DNA of 64,000 nt from an uncultured Collinsella sp. Lineage in GTDB: Bacteria > Actinomycetota > Coriobacteriia > Coriobacteriales > Coriobacteriaceae. Position numbers and translations under genes: made by a program. This document shows positions 1 through 10,491 of this stretch, piece by piece (position 1 is the first letter of the stretch; each line of letters begins with the position of its first letter). Location of the stretch: contig CABSNU010000004.1 in the NCBI GenBank assembly GCA_902479135.1, forward strand, positions 54,069 to 118,068, read 5' to 3'. The notes beneath the pieces are model-generated. The model saw only the letters and a program-made list of their open reading frames with translations, made no database searches and was not told the DNA's origin.

Positions 1-73
1 CCTCACAAGCGGTATCACCGAGCGAGTCGGAGATAACGATAACGGTGGGACGAGCGGTGACCGGGCAATCCAT
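1..73 (-). CDS. PPDK regulatory protein (DUF299), N-terminal fragment
   Basis: Only the first 24 codons are in the window; the gene runs off the left edge. The reading starts at an ATG (73-71) six bases after a good AAGGAG ribosome site. It gives a short lead, then VIVISDSLGDTA, which matches the N-terminal VVSDS.GETA block of the bifunctional kinase/pyrophosphorylase that controls pyruvate phosphate dikinase. It lies 34 bases after glyS on the same strand, and this regulator commonly follows glyQ-glyS. The call rests on one motif and on context. Confidence 0.65.
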   Translation of the reverse strand, partial: MDCPVTARPTVIVISDSLGDTACE

Positions 74-107
74 GCGGGGCTCCTTTTGCGCTTATGCGCA
101 GGCTGGC

Positions 108-2204
108 TTACTTTTTGCGGGCAAGCTCACCGATGTTGGCGATGCCGGAGAAAACGGCCTCGAAGCGGTTGAGCAGCTTAAGGCGATTATCGCGAAGCTG
201 CTCGTCTTTGTCCATGACCATGACCTCATCGAAGAAACGGTCGATGGGCGCGCGCAGGGCGGCGAGGGCGGCAAATGCGGCCGGGTAGTCCTCGACAGCA
301 AGGGCGGCATCGACAGCGGTCTGAGCGGCCTCGGAGGCGTCGGCGAGCGCGAGCTCGACCTCGCCCATCAGGCTGCGGTCATACTCCGCACCAAGCTCGG
401 GCTTGGAGATATGCGCGGCGCGGGCATAGGCGGTCGCCAGGTTGTCGAACGTCTCAGCGTCGTTCTTGCGGGCCTCGTCGAGGGCGGCGCAGCGGGCGAA
501 GAAGACGGACGGGGCGATAATGTGCACCGCGGAGACGGCGGCAACGGTATCGGCCGGGATCTTTTCGTCGCGGGCCATGCTCACCAGGCGGCCATGGAAG
601 AAGTCACGAACCTGCTGGGCGACCTCGGCGGCGTCGAACTCAATGCCCTGCTCGCTATAGAGCTCGAGCGCAAAGTCGATGAGCGACGTGGGATCGATCG
701 GCAGACGGTCGCGCAGGATGTTGATGATACCGATAGCGGCACGACGCAGCGCGTAGGGATCGGAGGAGCCAGTCGGGGGCTCGCCGATGGCAAAGATACC
801 GGCGATGGTATCAAGCTTGTCGGCGCAGGCCACGATACAGCCAGCGGTGCCCTCAGGCAGCTCGTCACCGGCAAAACGGGGACGATAGTGATCGCGAATG
901 GCGTGGGCGACCTCGTCGTTCTCCCCCATCGCGGTGGCGTAGTAACCGCCCATCACGCCCTGCTGACTCGTGAACTCGACGACGGCGTTGGACACCAGGT
1001 CGGCCTTGCACAGGTGCGCGGCGCGAGCGGCGTCGGCGGCAAGATGGGCGCCCAGATGAGCCTCGCGGGCAATAGCGAGCGCGAGCTGCTCGATGCGCTC
1101 GGACTTGGCGAGCACGCTGCCGAGCTTCTCCTGGAAGGCAACCTTGGCCAGACGCTCGCGGAACTCGTCGAGGGAGATCTTCAGGTCCTCCTCGTAGAAG
1201 AACTTAGCGTCGTCTAGACGGGCGCGCACGACGCGCTCGTTGCCGTCGATCACGCGCTCGGCATTCTCAGGCTTGCTGTTGGAGACGACCACGAACTCAC
1301 GCGTGAGCTTGCCCTCGCCGTCATAGATCGGGAAGTAGCGCTGGTTGGTGAGCATGGACTCGCAGATAATCTCGTGCGGGACCTTGAGGAACTCCTCGTC
1401 GAAAGTACCAACGAGCACCGTCGGCCACTCGCAGAGGTTGATAACCTCCTCGAAAACCTTCTTAGGCGTATCGACATGGCAGCCGGGACGGGCAGCCTCG
1501 ACCTCGGCGATACCGGCGAGAATCGCCTCGCGACGACGCTCGGCAGAAAGCACACCTGCGTCCTCGAGCACCTGCTCGTAAACAGCGGGGCTGGCGACCA
1601 CATGGTCGCCAGGGCCAAGTACGCGATGGCCGCGCGTGGTGTTGCCGCTCGTCACGTCGGCAAACGACACGGGCACAACATCCTCGCCCAAAAGGCAGCA
1701 GATCCAACGGACCGGACGAACAAAGGTCGCATGCTCGTGACCCCAGCGCTGGGAGCGGTAGTTGGGCCACTGCAGGCCGGCGATGGTCTTCTCGCACAGG
1801 GCCGTCAGGATCGGGGTAGCCGGTGCGGAGGGAATGTTCTTCTCGGCAAAGACGTACTCACGACCGTCAGTGTCCTCGCGACGGACCAGGTCCTCGGCAG
1901 CCACACCGCACTTGCGGGCGAAGCCCTGGGCAGCCTTGGTGGCGTTGCCGTCGGCATCAAAGGCGATGTTTGCCGCGGGGCCACGCTTGACCTCGTGAAC
2001 CTCATCGGTCGCGGTGGAAACGTCGGCAACGAGCGCAGCCAGGCGACGCGGGCTCGAGATCACGCGGACCTCGCCGTGGGCCAGACCGGCCTCGTCGAGA
2101 CCCTTGGCGATCATGGTGCCAAGCTGCTTGACGGCATTGTTCAGCGGTGCAGAGGGCATTTCCTCCGTACCGATCTCAAACAGGAAATCCTTAGCGTCTG
2201 CCAT
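108..2204 (-). CDS. glyS: Glycyl-tRNA synthetase beta subunit
   Basis: This is the beta chain of the tetrameric alpha2beta2 glycine-tRNA ligase. It carries the tRNA-binding and HD-like regions and works with the catalytic alpha chain encoded just upstream. The 698-residue product has the normal family length and opens with the characteristic FLFEIGTEEMPSAPL block. Later blocks are also typical of GlyS (for example RGHRVLGPG and the SSDPYALRRAAIGI segment near residues 480-500). The ATG start has GAGGTG nine bases upstream. Only three bases separate it from the glyQ stop, so the pair is probably translationally coupled. Confidence 0.97.
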   Translation of the reverse strand: MADAKDFLFEIGTEEMPSAPLNNAVKQLGTMIAKGLDEAGLAHGEVRVISSPRRLAALVADVSTATDEVHEVKRGPAANIAFDADGNATKAAQGFARKCGVAAEDLVRREDTDGREYVFAEKNIPSAPATPILTALCEKTIAGLQWPNYRSQRWGHEHATFVRPVRWICCLLGEDVVPVSFADVTSGNTTRGHRVLGPGDHVVASPAVYEQVLEDAGVLSAERRREAILAGIAEVEAARPGCHVDTPKKVFEEVINLCEWPTVLVGTFDEEFLKVPHEIICESMLTNQRYFPIYDGEGKLTREFVVVSNSKPENAERVIDGNERVVRARLDDAKFFYEEDLKISLDEFRERLAKVAFQEKLGSVLAKSERIEQLALAIAREAHLGAHLAADAARAAHLCKADLVSNAVVEFTSQQGVMGGYYATAMGENDEVAHAIRDHYRPRFAGDELPEGTAGCIVACADKLDTIAGIFAIGEPPTGSSDPYALRRAAIGIINILRDRLPIDPTSLIDFALELYSEQGIEFDAAEVAQQVRDFFHGRLVSMARDEKIPADTVAAVSAVHIIAPSVFFARCAALDEARKNDAETFDNLATAYARAAHISKPELGAEYDRSLMGEVELALADASEAAQTAVDAALAVEDYPAAFAALAALRAPIDRFFDEVMVMDKDEQLRDNRLKLLNRFEAVFSGIANIGELARKK

Positions 2205-2207
2205 GGC

Positions 2208-3119
2208 TTACGCCACCTCGCCTTCCTGGTCGGCATTCTCGTTGACTCCGGCGACCTCGGCCATATAGGCCTCGCAGCACGCCTTGGCGACGGCGCGGAC
2301 GCGCAGGATGTAGTTGGCACGCTCGACTGCGGACAGGGCGCCGCGGGCATCGAGCAGGTTGAAGGCGTGGCTGCACTTCATGACGCAGTCGTATGCGGGC
2401 AGCGGCAGCTTGCGCTCCAGGCAGGAATGGCACTCGGCCTCGTAGTCGTCAAACTTCTGACGCATCATCTCGACGTTGGCGACCTCAAAGTTGTAAGCGC
2501 TAAACTCGCGCTCGTTCTCCAGGAACACGTCGCCATAGGTCATGGGCGTGCCGTCGGGCAGGTAGCTCCACACCAGATCGTAGACCGAGTTGACGCCCTG
2601 GGCGTACATGGCGATACGCTCCAGGCCATAGGTAATCTCGACGGGCACGGGGTCGACCTCGATACCGCCCACCTGCTGGAAGTACGTAAACTGCGTGACC
2701 TCCATGCCGTTGAGCCAGACCTCCCAGCCAAGGCCCCAGGCGCCCAGGGTCGGGCTCTCCCAGTCGTCCTCGACAAAACGAACGTCATGGTCGTTGGGGT
2801 CCAAGCCAATGGCGGCAAGAGACCCCAGGTAAAGCTCCTGGGCGTTGACCGGCGAGGGCTTGATGAGCACCTGGAACTGATAGTAGTGCTGCATGCGGTT
2901 GGGATTCTCGCCGTAGCGGCCGTCGGCGGGACGGCGGCAGGGCTGCGCATAGCAGGTGCGCCACTCGGCGGGACCGAGCGAGCGCAGCGTGGTCGCGGTG
3001 TGGAAGGTACCGGCACCGACCTCGGAGTCATAGGGCTGCATAATGACGCAGCCCTGCTCGCCCCAGTACTGCTGGAGGCGCAGGATGATGTCTTGGAAGG
3101 AAAGCGATGAAGCGTTCAT
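2208..3119 (-). CDS. glyQ: Glycyl-tRNA synthetase alpha subunit
   Basis: This is the catalytic class II alpha chain of glycyl-tRNA synthetase. The 303-residue protein has the conserved opening [25 protein letters not shown] and the [33 protein letters not shown] region (motif 2). It ends with a slightly charged tail. It precedes glyS by three bases. The 59-base gap to the upstream lepB contains a TATAGT hexamer (3166-3171, minus strand) that could be a -10 element, but no good -35 was found. The gene may also be read through from lepB. No T-box leader was recognised. Confidence 0.97.
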   Translation of the reverse strand: MNASSLSFQDIILRLQQYWGEQGCVIMQPYDSEVGAGTFHTATTLRSLGPAEWRTCYAQPCRRPADGRYGENPNRMQHYYQFQVLIKPSPVNAQELYLGSLAAIGLDPNDHDVRFVEDDWESPTLGAWGLGWEVWLNGMEVTQFTYFQQVGGIEVDPVPVEITYGLERIAMYAQGVNSVYDLVWSYLPDGTPMTYGDVFLENEREFSAYNFEVANVEMMRQKFDDYEAECHSCLERKLPLPAYDCVMKCSHAFNLLDARGALSAVERANYILRVRAVAKACCEAYMAEVAGVNENADQEGEVA

Positions 3120-3178
3120 GCCTCTAATATCCCCTCGTCGAAACGATTACACGGTTAGGTACTGTACTATAGCGGTTT

Positions 3179-3742
3179 TTAGTCGATAGCGCCCAGACGG
3201 TTAAGCGGCCAGTAACGCACGAGCGCCACGGCGATCAAATCAGAGCGATCGACGGGACCAAAGTAGCGTGAGTCGGCTGAGTTCTCGCGGTTGTCGCCCA
3301 TCACCCACACGCAGCCGTCGGGGACGGTGTAGGGATAGCTCACCTGGGCGGCGGGCGCCTGGACCGAAAGCGGCCAGCTCATGCCGGTCGTATAGTCCTC
3401 ATCGAGCGCCTGGCCGTCGACGACGACCTTGCCGTCCTGAAGGTCGACCGTCTGACCGGCCGTGGCGATGACGCGCTTTACCAGCACGTCATGCTCGGAC
3501 GTGCCATCGGGGTTGTGGAACACCACGATATCACCCTGTTTGACGGGCTGACCGAGTTCGAGCGTCACCTTCTGCGCCAGAATCTGATCGCCGATCTCGA
3601 TCGTATCCTCCATGGAGCCGGTGGGCACCACAAAGGGCTCGACCACAAAGGTGCGGATCAAGAAGGTGGCGGCGAGCGCGATCGCGATGACCGCGACCCA
3701 CTCAAAAGCGCCCCTCAACGCGGAATGCTGCGATGGAACCAT
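3179..3742 (-). CDS. lepB: Signal peptidase I
   Basis: Membrane serine peptidase that removes signal peptides from exported proteins. From the chosen ATG it is 187 residues with one N-terminal membrane helix (about residues 14-32). The catalytic Ser lies in PTGSMEDTI (about S43), the Lys general base in KRVIATAGQ (about K89), and the C-terminal GDNRENSADSRYFGPV box is intact. I chose ATG 3742, five bases after GAGGAG, over the GTG two codons upstream, which would sit directly on the ribosome site. It follows trmD by two bases at the end of the rpsP-khpA-rimM-trmD-lepB block. Confidence 0.95.
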   Translation of the reverse strand: MVPSQHSALRGAFEWVAVIAIALAATFLIRTFVVEPFVVPTGSMEDTIEIGDQILAQKVTLELGQPVKQGDIVVFHNPDGTSEHDVLVKRVIATAGQTVDLQDGKVVVDGQALDEDYTTGMSWPLSVQAPAAQVSYPYTVPDGCVWVMGDNRENSADSRYFGPVDRSDLIAVALVRYWPLNRLGAID

Positions 3743-3744
3743 TC

Positions 3745-4503
3745 TCACTCCTCGCTCTGCGAATACGAAGCGTCCAGAATCTCCTGCGCGTATGCGCGCT
3801 CCTGGGGCGTAAGCCGTGCCGTCTCGATCAGGTCGGGACGCCAGCGGCAGGTGCGCTCGATGGCATTCTTACGGCGCCAGGCGTCAACCTTGGCATGGTC
3901 ACCGCTCACGAGCACCGGCGGCACGCCCTCGCCGTTGAATTCAGCAGGGCGAGTGTACTGCGCATACTCGAGCAGGCCTCCGTCCTCGGCGGTCGAGAAC
4001 GACTCGTCGACGTTGCTCATCTCGTCACCAAGGGCGCCGGGAATCAGGCGTACGACGGCATCGGCAACGACCATAGCGGGAAGCTCGCCGCCCGTGAGCA
4101 CGTAATCGCCGATCGACAGGCGCTCGTCGGCATACGCATAGGCACGCTCGTCGACACCCTCGTAACGGCTGCACACAAACAGCAAGCGCTCGCTTTTGAG
4201 CAGGCGCTCGGCCACATGCTGTGTAAAGGGCTCGCCACAGGGGGTAAAAAACACCACGGTGGGCTTAGGACCCTCGGAGCTAATAGCCTCGATGGCCTCG
4301 GCAATAGGCTCGACCTTCATGAGCATGCCCTGCCCGCCGCCGTACGGCTCGTCATCGACGGTACGATGGCGGTCGTGCGTCCAGTCGCGCAGGTTATACG
4401 CCTTAAAATCAAAAAGGCCGGCCTTGCGGGCGCGGCCCAAAATCGATGTGGACATGACGGGCTCAAACATCTCGGGAAAGACCGAAAGGGTCTCAATCAG
4501 CAT
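3745..4503 (-). CDS. trmD: tRNA (guanine-N1-)-methyltransferase
   Basis: SPOUT-class enzyme that makes m1G37 in tRNAs reading CNN codons, using S-adenosylmethionine. The 252 residues include the family start MLIETLSVFPEMFEPV, the PYGGGQGMLMK loop and the knot region SIGDYVLTGGELPAMVV. Length is normal. GGGAGG lies five bases before the ATG. It sits between rimM and lepB in the standard ribosome-maturation gene order. Confidence 0.97.
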   Translation of the reverse strand: MLIETLSVFPEMFEPVMSTSILGRARKAGLFDFKAYNLRDWTHDRHRTVDDEPYGGGQGMLMKVEPIAEAIEAISSEGPKPTVVFFTPCGEPFTQHVAERLLKSERLLFVCSRYEGVDERAYAYADERLSIGDYVLTGGELPAMVVADAVVRLIPGALGDEMSNVDESFSTAEDGGLLEYAQYTRPAEFNGEGVPPVLVSGDHAKVDAWRRKNAIERTCRWRPDLIETARLTPQERAYAQEILDASYSQSEE

Positions 4504-4513
4504 GTTGTCCTCC

Positions 4514-5035
4514 CTACTTGTCCATATCGATCAGGCCGTCCATAACGTGGACGAAAATTGCTCCTGTGTCGGGAAGATCGAGCACAACCTGCTCGATCAC
4601 GGGAATCAGTACCTCGCCGTACCGATCACCCTCGACAACCCAAACATCGTTAGCGGGCGTCGACATGATCTCGACGATCGTGCCGAGCGAACCGAAGCGC
4701 TCGTCGACCACCTCGCGACCCATCAGGTCGGTATAGGCGGCGTCGAGTGAATCGAGCTCAAAATCGTCACGATTTGCCAACACATAGCATCCCGTGATGC
4801 CCTCGGCGGCCGTCAAGTCGTCAATGCCCTCAAACGAGACCAGATCGCCATCGCCCGTATCGGTGACGGACACGACCGTGCAAAAGCGGTCGCGCTTGAG
4901 CGCCGGCGGCGTCAGGGCGACGCGCATACCCGGCTCTAATACAGAAGGAAGCCCCCGCAGCGGCTGCGCGAGGACCTCCCCCTTCCTTCCGTGCGGCTTG
5001 ACCACACGGGCGATGTTTTTGTACTGGGACCTCAA
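4514..5035 (-). CDS. rimM: Ribosome maturation factor RimM
   Basis: Assists assembly of the 30S head around S19. The 173-residue product has the family opening IARVVKPHGRKGEVLAQP, with the GxxGE loop that defines the RimM N-terminal barrel, and the C-terminal PRC-barrel-like segment (LMGREVVDERFGSLGTIVEI and DVWVVEGDRYGEVLIPV). The start is most likely TTG (5035), four bases after the khpA stop; no ATG lies near the conserved N terminus. It is probably coupled to khpA. Confidence 0.95.
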   Translation of the reverse strand: MRSQYKNIARVVKPHGRKGEVLAQPLRGLPSVLEPGMRVALTPPALKRDRFCTVVSVTDTGDGDLVSFEGIDDLTAAEGITGCYVLANRDDFELDSLDAAYTDLMGREVVDERFGSLGTIVEIMSTPANDVWVVEGDRYGEVLIPVIEQVVLDLPDTGAIFVHVMDGLIDMDK

Positions 5036-5039
5036 GGTC

Positions 5040-5324
5040 CTAGCCCAGAACCTCTACCTCGACAGCAGTGTCGAGGCGAGCGGCCAGTGCACGGGCGAGC
5101 GTGCGAATGGCCTTGATGGTACGGCCACGACGGCCGATGACCTTAGCGACGTCATCCTCGGCGACAGAAACCTCAATCGTAGAGGCGTCATCACCATCAA
5201 TGACCTCAAGGCTCACGGAATCCGGGTCGTCGACGATCTGAACAACGAGATATTCGACGAGATCGGCGATGCGATCTGAGAGCATTGCCTCACCCTCGAG
5301 CTGTGCAGCGTCAACCTCAGGCAC
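5040..5324 (-). CDS. khpA: KH-domain RNA-binding protein KhpA
   Basis: Small single-KH RNA-binding protein found between rpsP and rimM in many Gram-positive bacteria. Where studied it works with KhpB in cell size control and post-transcriptional regulation. The 94 residues carry the GxxG KH signature in KVIGRRGRTIKAIRTL, and the stretch LVEYLVVQIVDDPDSVSLE is typical. The GTG start at 5324 is six bases after GAGGAG, which overlaps the rpsP stop, so the genes are coupled. The extra 13 residues before MLSDRIAD are slightly unusual; an internal start there is possible. Confidence 0.93.
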   Translation of the reverse strand: MPEVDAAQLEGEAMLSDRIADLVEYLVVQIVDDPDSVSLEVIDGDDASTIEVSVAEDDVAKVIGRRGRTIKAIRTLARALAARLDTAVEVEVLG

Positions 5325-5327
5325 GAT

Positions 5328-5669
5328 TTACTCCTCGGCGCCCTCAGCGGCCTCAGCGGCAGCCTTAGCAGCCTCGGCCTCTTTGGCGAGCTGCTTCTTG
5401 GACTTCTTGACGACGGTCTCGGCCTTCTCGCCCTCGTTGGCGGCCTTGACCAGAGCGGCGACGGCGTCGGTGAGCTGAGCGCCCTTGGACTGCCAGTCGT
5501 CGATCTTCTCGAGGTCGAGGTTGATGGTCTTGGGGGCGGTCATCGGGTTGTAGCGGCCAACCTCCTCGATGATACGACCGTCACGCGGGGCGCGGGAATC
5601 GGCGACGACGACACGGTAGTACGGACGCTTCTTAGCGCCGTGACGAGCAAGGCGAATCTTGACTGCCAA
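5328..5669 (-). CDS. rpsP: 30S ribosomal protein S16
   Basis: Small-subunit protein needed for 30S assembly. The conserved body begins [25 protein letters not shown], followed by [13 protein letters not shown], as in all S16 proteins. The best start is TTG at 5669, five bases after GGAGGAG, giving 113 residues; a start 12 codons further upstream would add unconserved sequence. After the S16 core (about residue 80) there is a Lys-rich then Ala/Glu-rich tail ([20 protein letters not shown]), a common kind of extension in actinobacterial S16. It is the first gene of the rpsP-khpA-rimM-trmD-lepB block. Confidence 0.96.
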   Translation of the reverse strand: MAVKIRLARHGAKKRPYYRVVVADSRAPRDGRIIEEVGRYNPMTAPKTINLDLEKIDDWQSKGAQLTDAVAALVKAANEGEKAETVVKKSKKQLAKEAEAAKAAAEAAEGAEE

Positions 5670-5725
5670 AGGAAACTCCTCCAACCAAGCAGCTTTAGGC
5701 TGCAACTACAAACAAACAGTTGAAC

Positions 5726-5754
5726 ATAATACGCCATCGACGCGGGCAGGTGAA
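5726..5754 (-). promoter_or_regulatory. Candidate promoter for the rpsP block
   Basis: On the minus strand TTCACC (5754-5749) and TATTAT (5731-5726) are separated by 17 bases, a sigma-70-like arrangement ending about 57 bases before the rpsP TTG start. A second possible pair, TTGCAA and TAAGAT with 16 bases between, lies further upstream near 5800-5830. The region between divergent rpsP and dinB is otherwise featureless. Confidence 0.5.
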
Positions 5755-5870
5755 GTCCGTGAGACCAACTTCTTCGGTGTAGTCGAGGGCAAATCCATAT
5801 CTTAGACAAGAATTCGGGATTTGCAAGCACATACACGCACCCCACATGAGCTGCGCGGTATACTCATGAC

Positions 5871-7124
5871 ATGGAAAGACGCGAACATACATACGGTTAT
5901 GAGGATGCCATGGGCGTCACGCCACCTCCCTGGACGGGTCCGGCGGTGGGCCTCATGGACCTCGATGCGTTTTTTGCTAGCGTGGAGATGCTCGATCATC
6001 CCGAATGGCGCGGAAAGCCGCTCATCGTGGGCGGAGACGCCGATTCGCGTGGCGTCGTGTCCACGTGTTCGTATGAAGCGCGTCGCTTTGGCGTGCACTC
6101 TGCCATGGCCTCGGCCGAGGCGCGGCGCTTGTGCCCGCAAGCCATTTGGACGCACGGGCACTTTGATCGCTACCGCGAGGTGAGCGCGCAGGTCATGGCG
6201 ATTCTTGCCGAGGAAACGCCGCGCGTAGAGCGCGTATCCATCGACGAAGCCTTTATCGATATCACACCGGGTCGCTTTGCGCCCGAAGACCCGCTACTGG
6301 TTGCGCGGCGTATAAGCGACCGCGTGGCAGCGCTGGGAGTGACCTGCTCCATTGGCGTGGGCTGCAACAAGACGGTCGCAAAGATCGCTAGCGAGCGTGA
6401 CAAGCCGTTTGGATTGACGATTGTGCGCCCCGGGACGGAACAGCGCTTTTTGGCCGCGCTACCAGTGTCTGCCATGAGCGGCATCGGGCGCTCGGCCGAG
6501 GAACGACTGCGCCGCATGCGCATCTACACCCTCGGCGAGCTATCACGTGCACCGGAATCCACCTTGGCCTCTATTTTTGGCGTCAACGGCGAACGCATGC
6601 GCCAGCGTGCGCTGGGACTCGAAATCTCCGAAGTCACAAGTCTCGATGAAGAGCGTGAGGTTAAATCGGTGAGCAATGAGCGCACCTTTGCGAAAGATTT
6701 GACTGAGCGCGGGGACATCGAAGCGGCGATTGCGCTGTTGGGCGAGTCAGTGGGACGCCGCCTGCGCCGTCAGGGACTGACGGGCGCCACGGTGACGCTC
6801 AAGCTCAAGTATTCGTATGGCAGCGGGCGTACGGCACAGCGCCGGCTGCCTCATCCGACCGACGATGAGAACATCTTCGTGGCGGTTGCGCTCGAACTGC
6901 TCGACAACATCTGGCAGGAAGGCACGCATGTTCGCTTAGCGGGCATCGGCATGAGCGACTTCGACCACCAAGGCGGCATCCAGACCGACCTGTTCTGCGA
7001 AGTCGACGACCGCGGAGCCCAATCCAGCGACCGCCGCGACCTCTCGGTCGCTATCGACGCCGTCCGAGACAAGTTCGGCGACACCGCCCTATCCTTCGGC
7101 CGCCAATCCCGCTTCAACGATTAA
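5871..7124 (+). CDS. dinB: DNA polymerase IV (Y family)
   Basis: Error-prone translesion polymerase. The 417 residues contain the Y-family active-site blocks GLMDLDAFFASVE and SIDEAFIDIT, which supply the metal-binding acidic residues, the IGVGCNKTVAKIASERDKP finger/palm block, the helix-hairpin-helix segment (PVSAMSGIGRSAEERLRRM) and a C-terminal little-finger domain. The ATG at 5871 has no ribosome site and lies seven bases after a TATACT hexamer (5859-5864), so the message could be leaderless. An alternative ATG at 5910 has GAGG five bases upstream and still keeps the whole polymerase core. It is the only plus-strand gene in this part of the window. Confidence 0.94.
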   Translation: MERREHTYGYEDAMGVTPPPWTGPAVGLMDLDAFFASVEMLDHPEWRGKPLIVGGDADSRGVVSTCSYEARRFGVHSAMASAEARRLCPQAIWTHGHFDRYREVSAQVMAILAEETPRVERVSIDEAFIDITPGRFAPEDPLLVARRISDRVAALGVTCSIGVGCNKTVAKIASERDKPFGLTIVRPGTEQRFLAALPVSAMSGIGRSAEERLRRMRIYTLGELSRAPESTLASIFGVNGERMRQRALGLEISEVTSLDEEREVKSVSNERTFAKDLTERGDIEAAIALLGESVGRRLRRQGLTGATVTLKLKYSYGSGRTAQRRLPHPTDDENIFVAVALELLDNIWQEGTHVRLAGIGMSDFDHQGGIQTDLFCEVDDRGAQSSDRRDLSVAIDAVRDKFGDTALSFGRQSRFND

Positions 7125-7136
7125 CCGCCTTTAGGC

Positions 7137-7179
7137 AAAAAGAAAGCCGGGCAGGTGCGGAAAACCGCAACTGCCCGGC
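7137..7179 (-). terminator. Rho-independent terminator after rsfS
   Basis: Perfect 9-base arms GCCGGGCAG (7146-7154) and CTGCCCGGC (7171-7179), extended by inner TGCGG/CCGCA pairing with an AAAA loop. On the minus strand the hairpin is followed by TTTCTTTTTG (7145-7136), which orients it to end transcription of the obgE-nadD-yqeK-rsfS block. It lies just 3' of convergent dinB and might serve that gene too, although no U-run follows on the plus strand. Confidence 0.88.
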
Positions 7180-7223
7180 GAAATGCGCGAAGCTAGCTAA
7201 AAATCCCCGTATCAAATGAGCTA

Positions 7224-7679
7224 CTAGAGGAGATTGAGGGGGAGCTGGGGGGCGTCACCCCAGAGCTTTTCTAGGCGGTAGAAGTCGCGGGCTTCGGGAG
7301 TGAAGATGTGGACGACAACCGAGCCGTAGTCCATGAGCATCCAGGTCTTCTGCTCGCGGCCCTCGATGGAGAACGGATGCTCGCCGCAAGCCTCGGCGAC
7401 CTTCTCCTCGATCTCGTCGACGATCGAATCGACCTGGCGGTTGTTGGTACCGGTGGCAAGCACAAAGTAGTCGCACACGTCGGAAAGCTCGGTCAGGTCG
7501 AGCACCTGCACGTCCTCGCCCTTCTTGTCGTAGGCGGCCTGCGCGGCGGCGCGGGCGACATCCTCGGCGGCGACACCGCTCGCGGACAGCGAGGCGGCGG
7601 TGCGGTCGGACGTGGCAACGAAACTCTTGTGCTCCACATCCTTAAGAATCTGCTCGTCAGTCATGGTCTCGTCGGCCAT
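7224..7679 (-). CDS. rsfS: Ribosomal silencing factor RsfS
   Basis: Binds ribosomal protein L14 and blocks subunit joining when nutrients are scarce. The C-terminal ~110 residues hold the RsfS core: DVQVLDLTELSDVCDYFVLATG, then NNRQVDSIVDEIEEK, WMLMDYGSVVVHIFTPEARDFYRLEKLWGDAP. The chosen ATG (7679) has AGAGG six bases upstream and gives 151 residues; about 40 N-terminal residues precede the core and look less conserved. It is the last gene of the obgE-nadD-yqeK-rsfS block, the usual rsfS neighbourhood. Confidence 0.95.
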   Translation of the reverse strand: MADETMTDEQILKDVEHKSFVATSDRTAASLSASGVAAEDVARAAAQAAYDKKGEDVQVLDLTELSDVCDYFVLATGTNNRQVDSIVDEIEEKVAEACGEHPFSIEGREQKTWMLMDYGSVVVHIFTPEARDFYRLEKLWGDAPQLPLNLL

Positions 7680-7707
7680 GGAATACCTCTTTCTAGACAC
7701 ACCCGAG

Positions 7708-8328
7708 CTAGCGCAGCTGGGCGTAATGGTTGTAAATCGTAATAGCCGTGGGATAAAGATAGCGCCCGGACTGGATCACATAGACCAGACCCTGCGCAAA
7801 ACAGGAGAAGAACAACTCGTCAAGCGTCGACTCCCCCACCATCTTGCGCAGCGCATGGGCATAGTCGCCGTGACGGTTGGGCTCGATGGCATCTGCCACA
7901 AAGACCACCATATCGAGCGGCGTCATGTCGCAGGCACCCACGGTGTGACGGTCGACAGCCTGGAAAACAGCCGGCGACAGCTCGGGAAAAAGCTGCGGAA
8001 GCTCATAGGCGGCAACAGGGCCATGCAAAAGCGGCGTCGCGGCGGAAGGAGAGCCGGCAACCTTGATGCCATAGTGAAGCGCGCGGGCCACGAGCTCGTC
8101 ATCGGAAAGAACCTTGTCCCAGTCGTGAATTAAGCCGGCGGCAGCCGCATCAAAGCGGTCAACGCCGTAGACCTCGGCCAGATGAAGTGCGGTCTCGGCA
8201 ACACCCAGCGAATGCACATAGCGCTTGCGCTTATCTTTCATGCGAACATCGAGCAGCTCTTGAATGCGCTTGAGCAGCGCGCGCTCATCGCCCTCAAACT
8301 GATCCTCTACCGACAACGTAGCCCCCAT
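7708..8328 (-). CDS. yqeK: HD-domain hydrolase YqeK (diadenosine tetraphosphatase type)
   Basis: The family hydrolyses Ap4A symmetrically to ADP. The 206-residue protein has the HD-domain metal ligands in order: His in RYVHSLGVAE, His-Asp in GLIHDWDK, the His of LLHGPVAAYEL, His in VDRHTVG and Asp in VFVADAIEPNR. It overlaps the nadD stop by one base (ATG inside GTGATGG), so it is coupled to nadD, the standard arrangement. A GTG one codon upstream is an equally possible start. Confidence 0.92.
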   Translation of the reverse strand: MGATLSVEDQFEGDERALLKRIQELLDVRMKDKRKRYVHSLGVAETALHLAEVYGVDRFDAAAAGLIHDWDKVLSDDELVARALHYGIKVAGSPSAATPLLHGPVAAYELPQLFPELSPAVFQAVDRHTVGACDMTPLDMVVFVADAIEPNRHGDYAHALRKMVGESTLDELFFSCFAQGLVYVIQSGRYLYPTAITIYNHYAQLR

Positions 8329-9005
8329 CACTCAAAATCTTCTTGACCCAGATCGACATACAAACTGCGCTTGCGAATGTAGCCGAGCACGGACTCGCTC
8401 GTAAGATAGCGCACGCTCATGCCGCGGGCAACTCGCTTACGAATGTTCGTCGAGCTGATCGCTAGCGCCGGAATCTGAATATAGCGCACGTCGAACGGCA
8501 GCCCCGACTCTTTGATTCGGGCACGCGCCGTATCGATATCAAAGCCCGGTCGCGTCGCCGCAATAAAGGTAGCAAGCTCAGCGATTCGTTCGGCATCATG
8601 CCAGGTCACAATATCGATAATCGCATCGGCGCCCGTAATAAAGTAGAGCTTTACCTGCGGCGGGTAAAAATCGCGAAGGGCATGAAGCGTATCGGCCGTA
8701 TAGGTTACACCCGGACGGTCAATCTCGAACCGGCTCGCCAAAAAGGCCGGGTTCGCGGCGGTGGCGAGGACCGTCATGGCATAACGGTCCTCGGCAGGCG
8801 TAACCGGCTTGTCAAGCTTAAAGGCGGGAGAGCCCGCCGGCATAAAGAGCACAGCGTCCAAGTCGAGCGACTCGCGCGCCTGCTCGGCAGTCACCAGGTG
8901 CCCGTAATGAATCGGGTCGAATGTGCCGCCCATAATGCCAAGCCGAAACTCCTTGCCCTCTTTTATGGGAAGCTCGGGCAAACCGATTCCACCGCGCAGC
9001 GACAT
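8328..9005 (-). CDS. nadD: Nicotinate-nucleotide adenylyltransferase
   Basis: Converts nicotinate mononucleotide to deamido-NAD in NAD synthesis. The 225 residues include the nucleotidyltransferase signature GIMGGTFDPIHYGHL and the ISSTNIRKRV block near the C terminus. There is an N-terminal lead of about 22 residues before the Rossmann core. The ATG is four bases after the obgE stop, and the block continues into yqeK. Confidence 0.95.
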   Translation of the reverse strand: MSLRGGIGLPELPIKEGKEFRLGIMGGTFDPIHYGHLVTAEQARESLDLDAVLFMPAGSPAFKLDKPVTPAEDRYAMTVLATAANPAFLASRFEIDRPGVTYTADTLHALRDFYPPQVKLYFITGADAIIDIVTWHDAERIAELATFIAATRPGFDIDTARARIKESGLPFDVRYIQIPALAISSTNIRKRVARGMSVRYLTSESVLGYIRKRSLYVDLGQEDFE

Positions 9006-9008
9006 GGC

Positions 9009-10487
<1,479 letters not shown>

Positions 10488-10491
10488 CTAC

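Noticed and set aside
1374..3110. A 578-codon open frame opposite glyS and glyQ
   Set aside because: Antisense shadow; it crosses the glyQ-glyS junction and has no domain.
3120..3178. Glycine riboswitch or T-box before glyQ
   Set aside because: The leader is only 59 bases and has neither the T-box sequence nor a conserved riboswitch core.
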